Shown: positions 38,385 through 39,089 of the stretch, piece by piece | Layout: each line of letters begins with the position of its first letter | Numbering within the stretch: the stretch's first letter is position 1 | DNA from: a virus | Length of the DNA: 39,089 nt | Reading direction: 5' to 3' (one strand) | IMG/VR virus record: IMGVR_UViG_3300046170_000278 | Span: 1-39,089 of that record | Made by a program: the position numbers and the translations under genes | Notes under the pieces: generated by a model | Told to the model about the DNA's origin: nothing | Database searches by the model: none | Seen by the model: only the letters and a program-made list of their open reading frames with translations

Positions 38385-38968
38385 GCCAGATGGGTCTACT
38401 GAACTGGGGCCGCACTGTGCTTGCGCCCGCTGCGGAAGCTGCCCTAAGCGACAACCCTGAGTACAACGCTGGCGAGAGCCAATGCCGCTACTGCAAAGCC
38501 GCTACAACGTGCAAAGCATTATCTGAGCACAACATGGAACTGCTGCAAGCCGCGATAGATGAGCCAATCACACCACCAGAGCCTGAGAAGCTGACGGTTG
38601 AGCAGATAGCAAAGCTGCTGCCAGAGCTTGGTTTGATTAAATCTTGGTGCGACAAGGTTGCGGCCTACGCATCAGAGATAGCGCAGGAAGGTACAGAGAT
38701 AGAAGGCTACAAATTAGTCGAGTCAAGAACAAACAGGCGCTGGTCAGACGATCAGGAAGCGATCCGAGTGATGCAGCGCCTAACAAATGAGCCGGTATAT
38801 GCGGCTAAACCAATTTCGCCAACCCAAGCAATAGGAATGCTGGGAGCGAAATGCGATGACGTGAATGCGCTCATCGTCAAACCGGCAGGGAAGCCGACCC
38901 TAGTGCCCGAATCTGATAAGAGACAGGCGTTAGGAAAACCAGCAGACCTGCTAGATAAATTGGACTGA
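38381..38968 (+). CDS. DUF2800 C-terminal part with Fe-S-type cysteines (split gene)
   Basis: A 195-residue continuation of the DUF2800 protein. The Cys group C35-x2-C38-x5-C44 (QCRYCKAATTC) together with C27 of the preceding gene reproduces the one-plus-three cysteine pattern of Cas4/AddB iron-sulphur nucleases. The rest (EKLTVEQIAKLLPELGLIKS, and EGTEIEGYKLVESRTNRRW) is the family's C-terminal helical part. GAGG lies five bases upstream of ATG 38381, so separate translation by coupling is likely. A somewhat longer reading from GTG 38375 exists. It ends 14 bases before the DUF2815 gene. Confidence 0.83.
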   Translation: MSQMGLLNWGRTVLAPAAEAALSDNPEYNAGESQCRYCKAATTCKALSEHNMELLQAAIDEPITPPEPEKLTVEQIAKLLPELGLIKSWCDKVAAYASEIAQEGTEIEGYKLVESRTNRRWSDDQEAIRVMQRLTNEPVYAAKPISPTQAIGMLGAKCDDVNALIVKPAGKPTLVPESDKRQALGKPADLLDKLD

Positions 38969-38982
38969 ATAGGTAAATAGGT

Positions 38983-39089
38983 ATGGATAAGACAGTAGTC
39001 TTGAAAAACGTGCGTTTGTCATTTGCTGACATTTGGGAACCGAAGGCTTTTAACCCAGGTTCACCGCCAAAGTATTCGTGCAACTTCTT
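38983..39089 (+). CDS. DUF2815-like protein, 5' part (joins 1..454)
   Basis: This is the first 35 codons plus two bases of the gene that continues at base 1. The ATG at 38983 begins the peptide MDKTVVLKNVRLSFADIW, a typical opening of DUF2815 proteins, which usually sit between DUF2800 and a PolA-type polymerase in phage replication operons. The last two bases (tt) and the first base of the window (g) make a Leu codon, and the frame stays open into 1..454. The start follows the upstream DUF2800 C-terminal gene by 14 bases. The full protein would be 186 residues. The role is probably single-stranded DNA binding or recombination support; this is inferred from family context and not from catalytic motifs. 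Confidence 0.85.
   Translation, partial: MDKTVVLKNVRLSFADIWEPKAFNPGSPPKYSCNF

Noticed and set aside
1-39089. tRNA genes
   Set aside because: No cloverleaf with a GGTTCGAATCC-type T arm and CCA-proximal acceptor was found by eye; a tRNA search program would be needed to exclude one fully.

Overview
The window looks like one complete, circularly assembled genome of a temperate tailed bacteriophage of short-tailed (podovirus-like) build, 39,089 bp. The two ends fall inside one gene: the reading frame that starts at 38983 runs off the right end and continues without a break, in the same frame, from base 2 to a stop at 454 (a DUF2815-type protein of 186 residues). Tail genes are limited to fibres, a P22 gp10-like component and internal virion proteins. 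No tape measure, tail tube, sheath or baseplate gene was recognised, which fits a short tail. The portal is P22-like and the major capsid protein is of the SU10/DUF5309 type. The fibre modules and small lysine-rich proteins resemble those common in marine phages of proteobacteria; that ecological reading is inference. No tRNA, rRNA, CRISPR array or insertion sequence was seen.

Layout (all positions circular). (1) 37815 through the origin to 5144, plus strand: an early replication operon. It holds a DUF2800 Cas4/RecB-like nuclease split into two coupled genes, DUF2815, a family A DNA polymerase split inside its exonuclease domain, a VRR-NUC nuclease and an SNF2-type helicase. It then runs into a lysogeny segment with an HTH repressor, a small HTH/excisionase-like protein and a DUF3310 protein. 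(2) 5110-6087, minus: a tyrosine integrase converging on DUF3310. (3) 6097-6287: an intergenic region with inverted repeats and a plus-strand hairpin. (4) 6288-29876, minus: the late operon. In transcription order it encodes small and large terminase, portal, two small proteins, scaffold, capsid, adaptor, collagen-like fibre, two paralogous fibres, fibre accessory proteins, endolysin, coiled-coil membrane protein, holin, further tail proteins, three large internal virion proteins, and small membrane or very basic proteins. (5) 30045-32298, plus: an accessory cassette of seven small genes including a Cys-rich putative radical-SAM-related protein, closed by a strong terminator. (6) 32303-32848: a non-coding region packed with copies of GGCACRGG in both orientations around an AT-rich core. 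(7) 32849-37696, minus: a second early operon from a Cro/YdaS-like HTH gene through a primase-polymerase/SF3 helicase, an HNH protein and several small proteins.

How it fits together. Four copies of ACAAC-N5-GTTG lie in regulatory positions: two just before the repressor gene (3951-3994), one between the -35 and -10 of the cassette promoter (29976-29990), and one in the leader of the replication operon (37779-37793). I infer that the 4008 repressor uses them to silence both lytic units and itself. The repressor has no recognisable S24 self-cleavage domain. The array at 32303-32643 is the best candidate for a replication origin or another protein-DNA nucleation site.

The main oddities are the two split nuclease/polymerase genes, each cut through a metal- or cluster-binding active site, and a helicase without a canonical start codon ahead of its conserved N-terminus. 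Family assignments come from motifs read by eye; no database search was possible.
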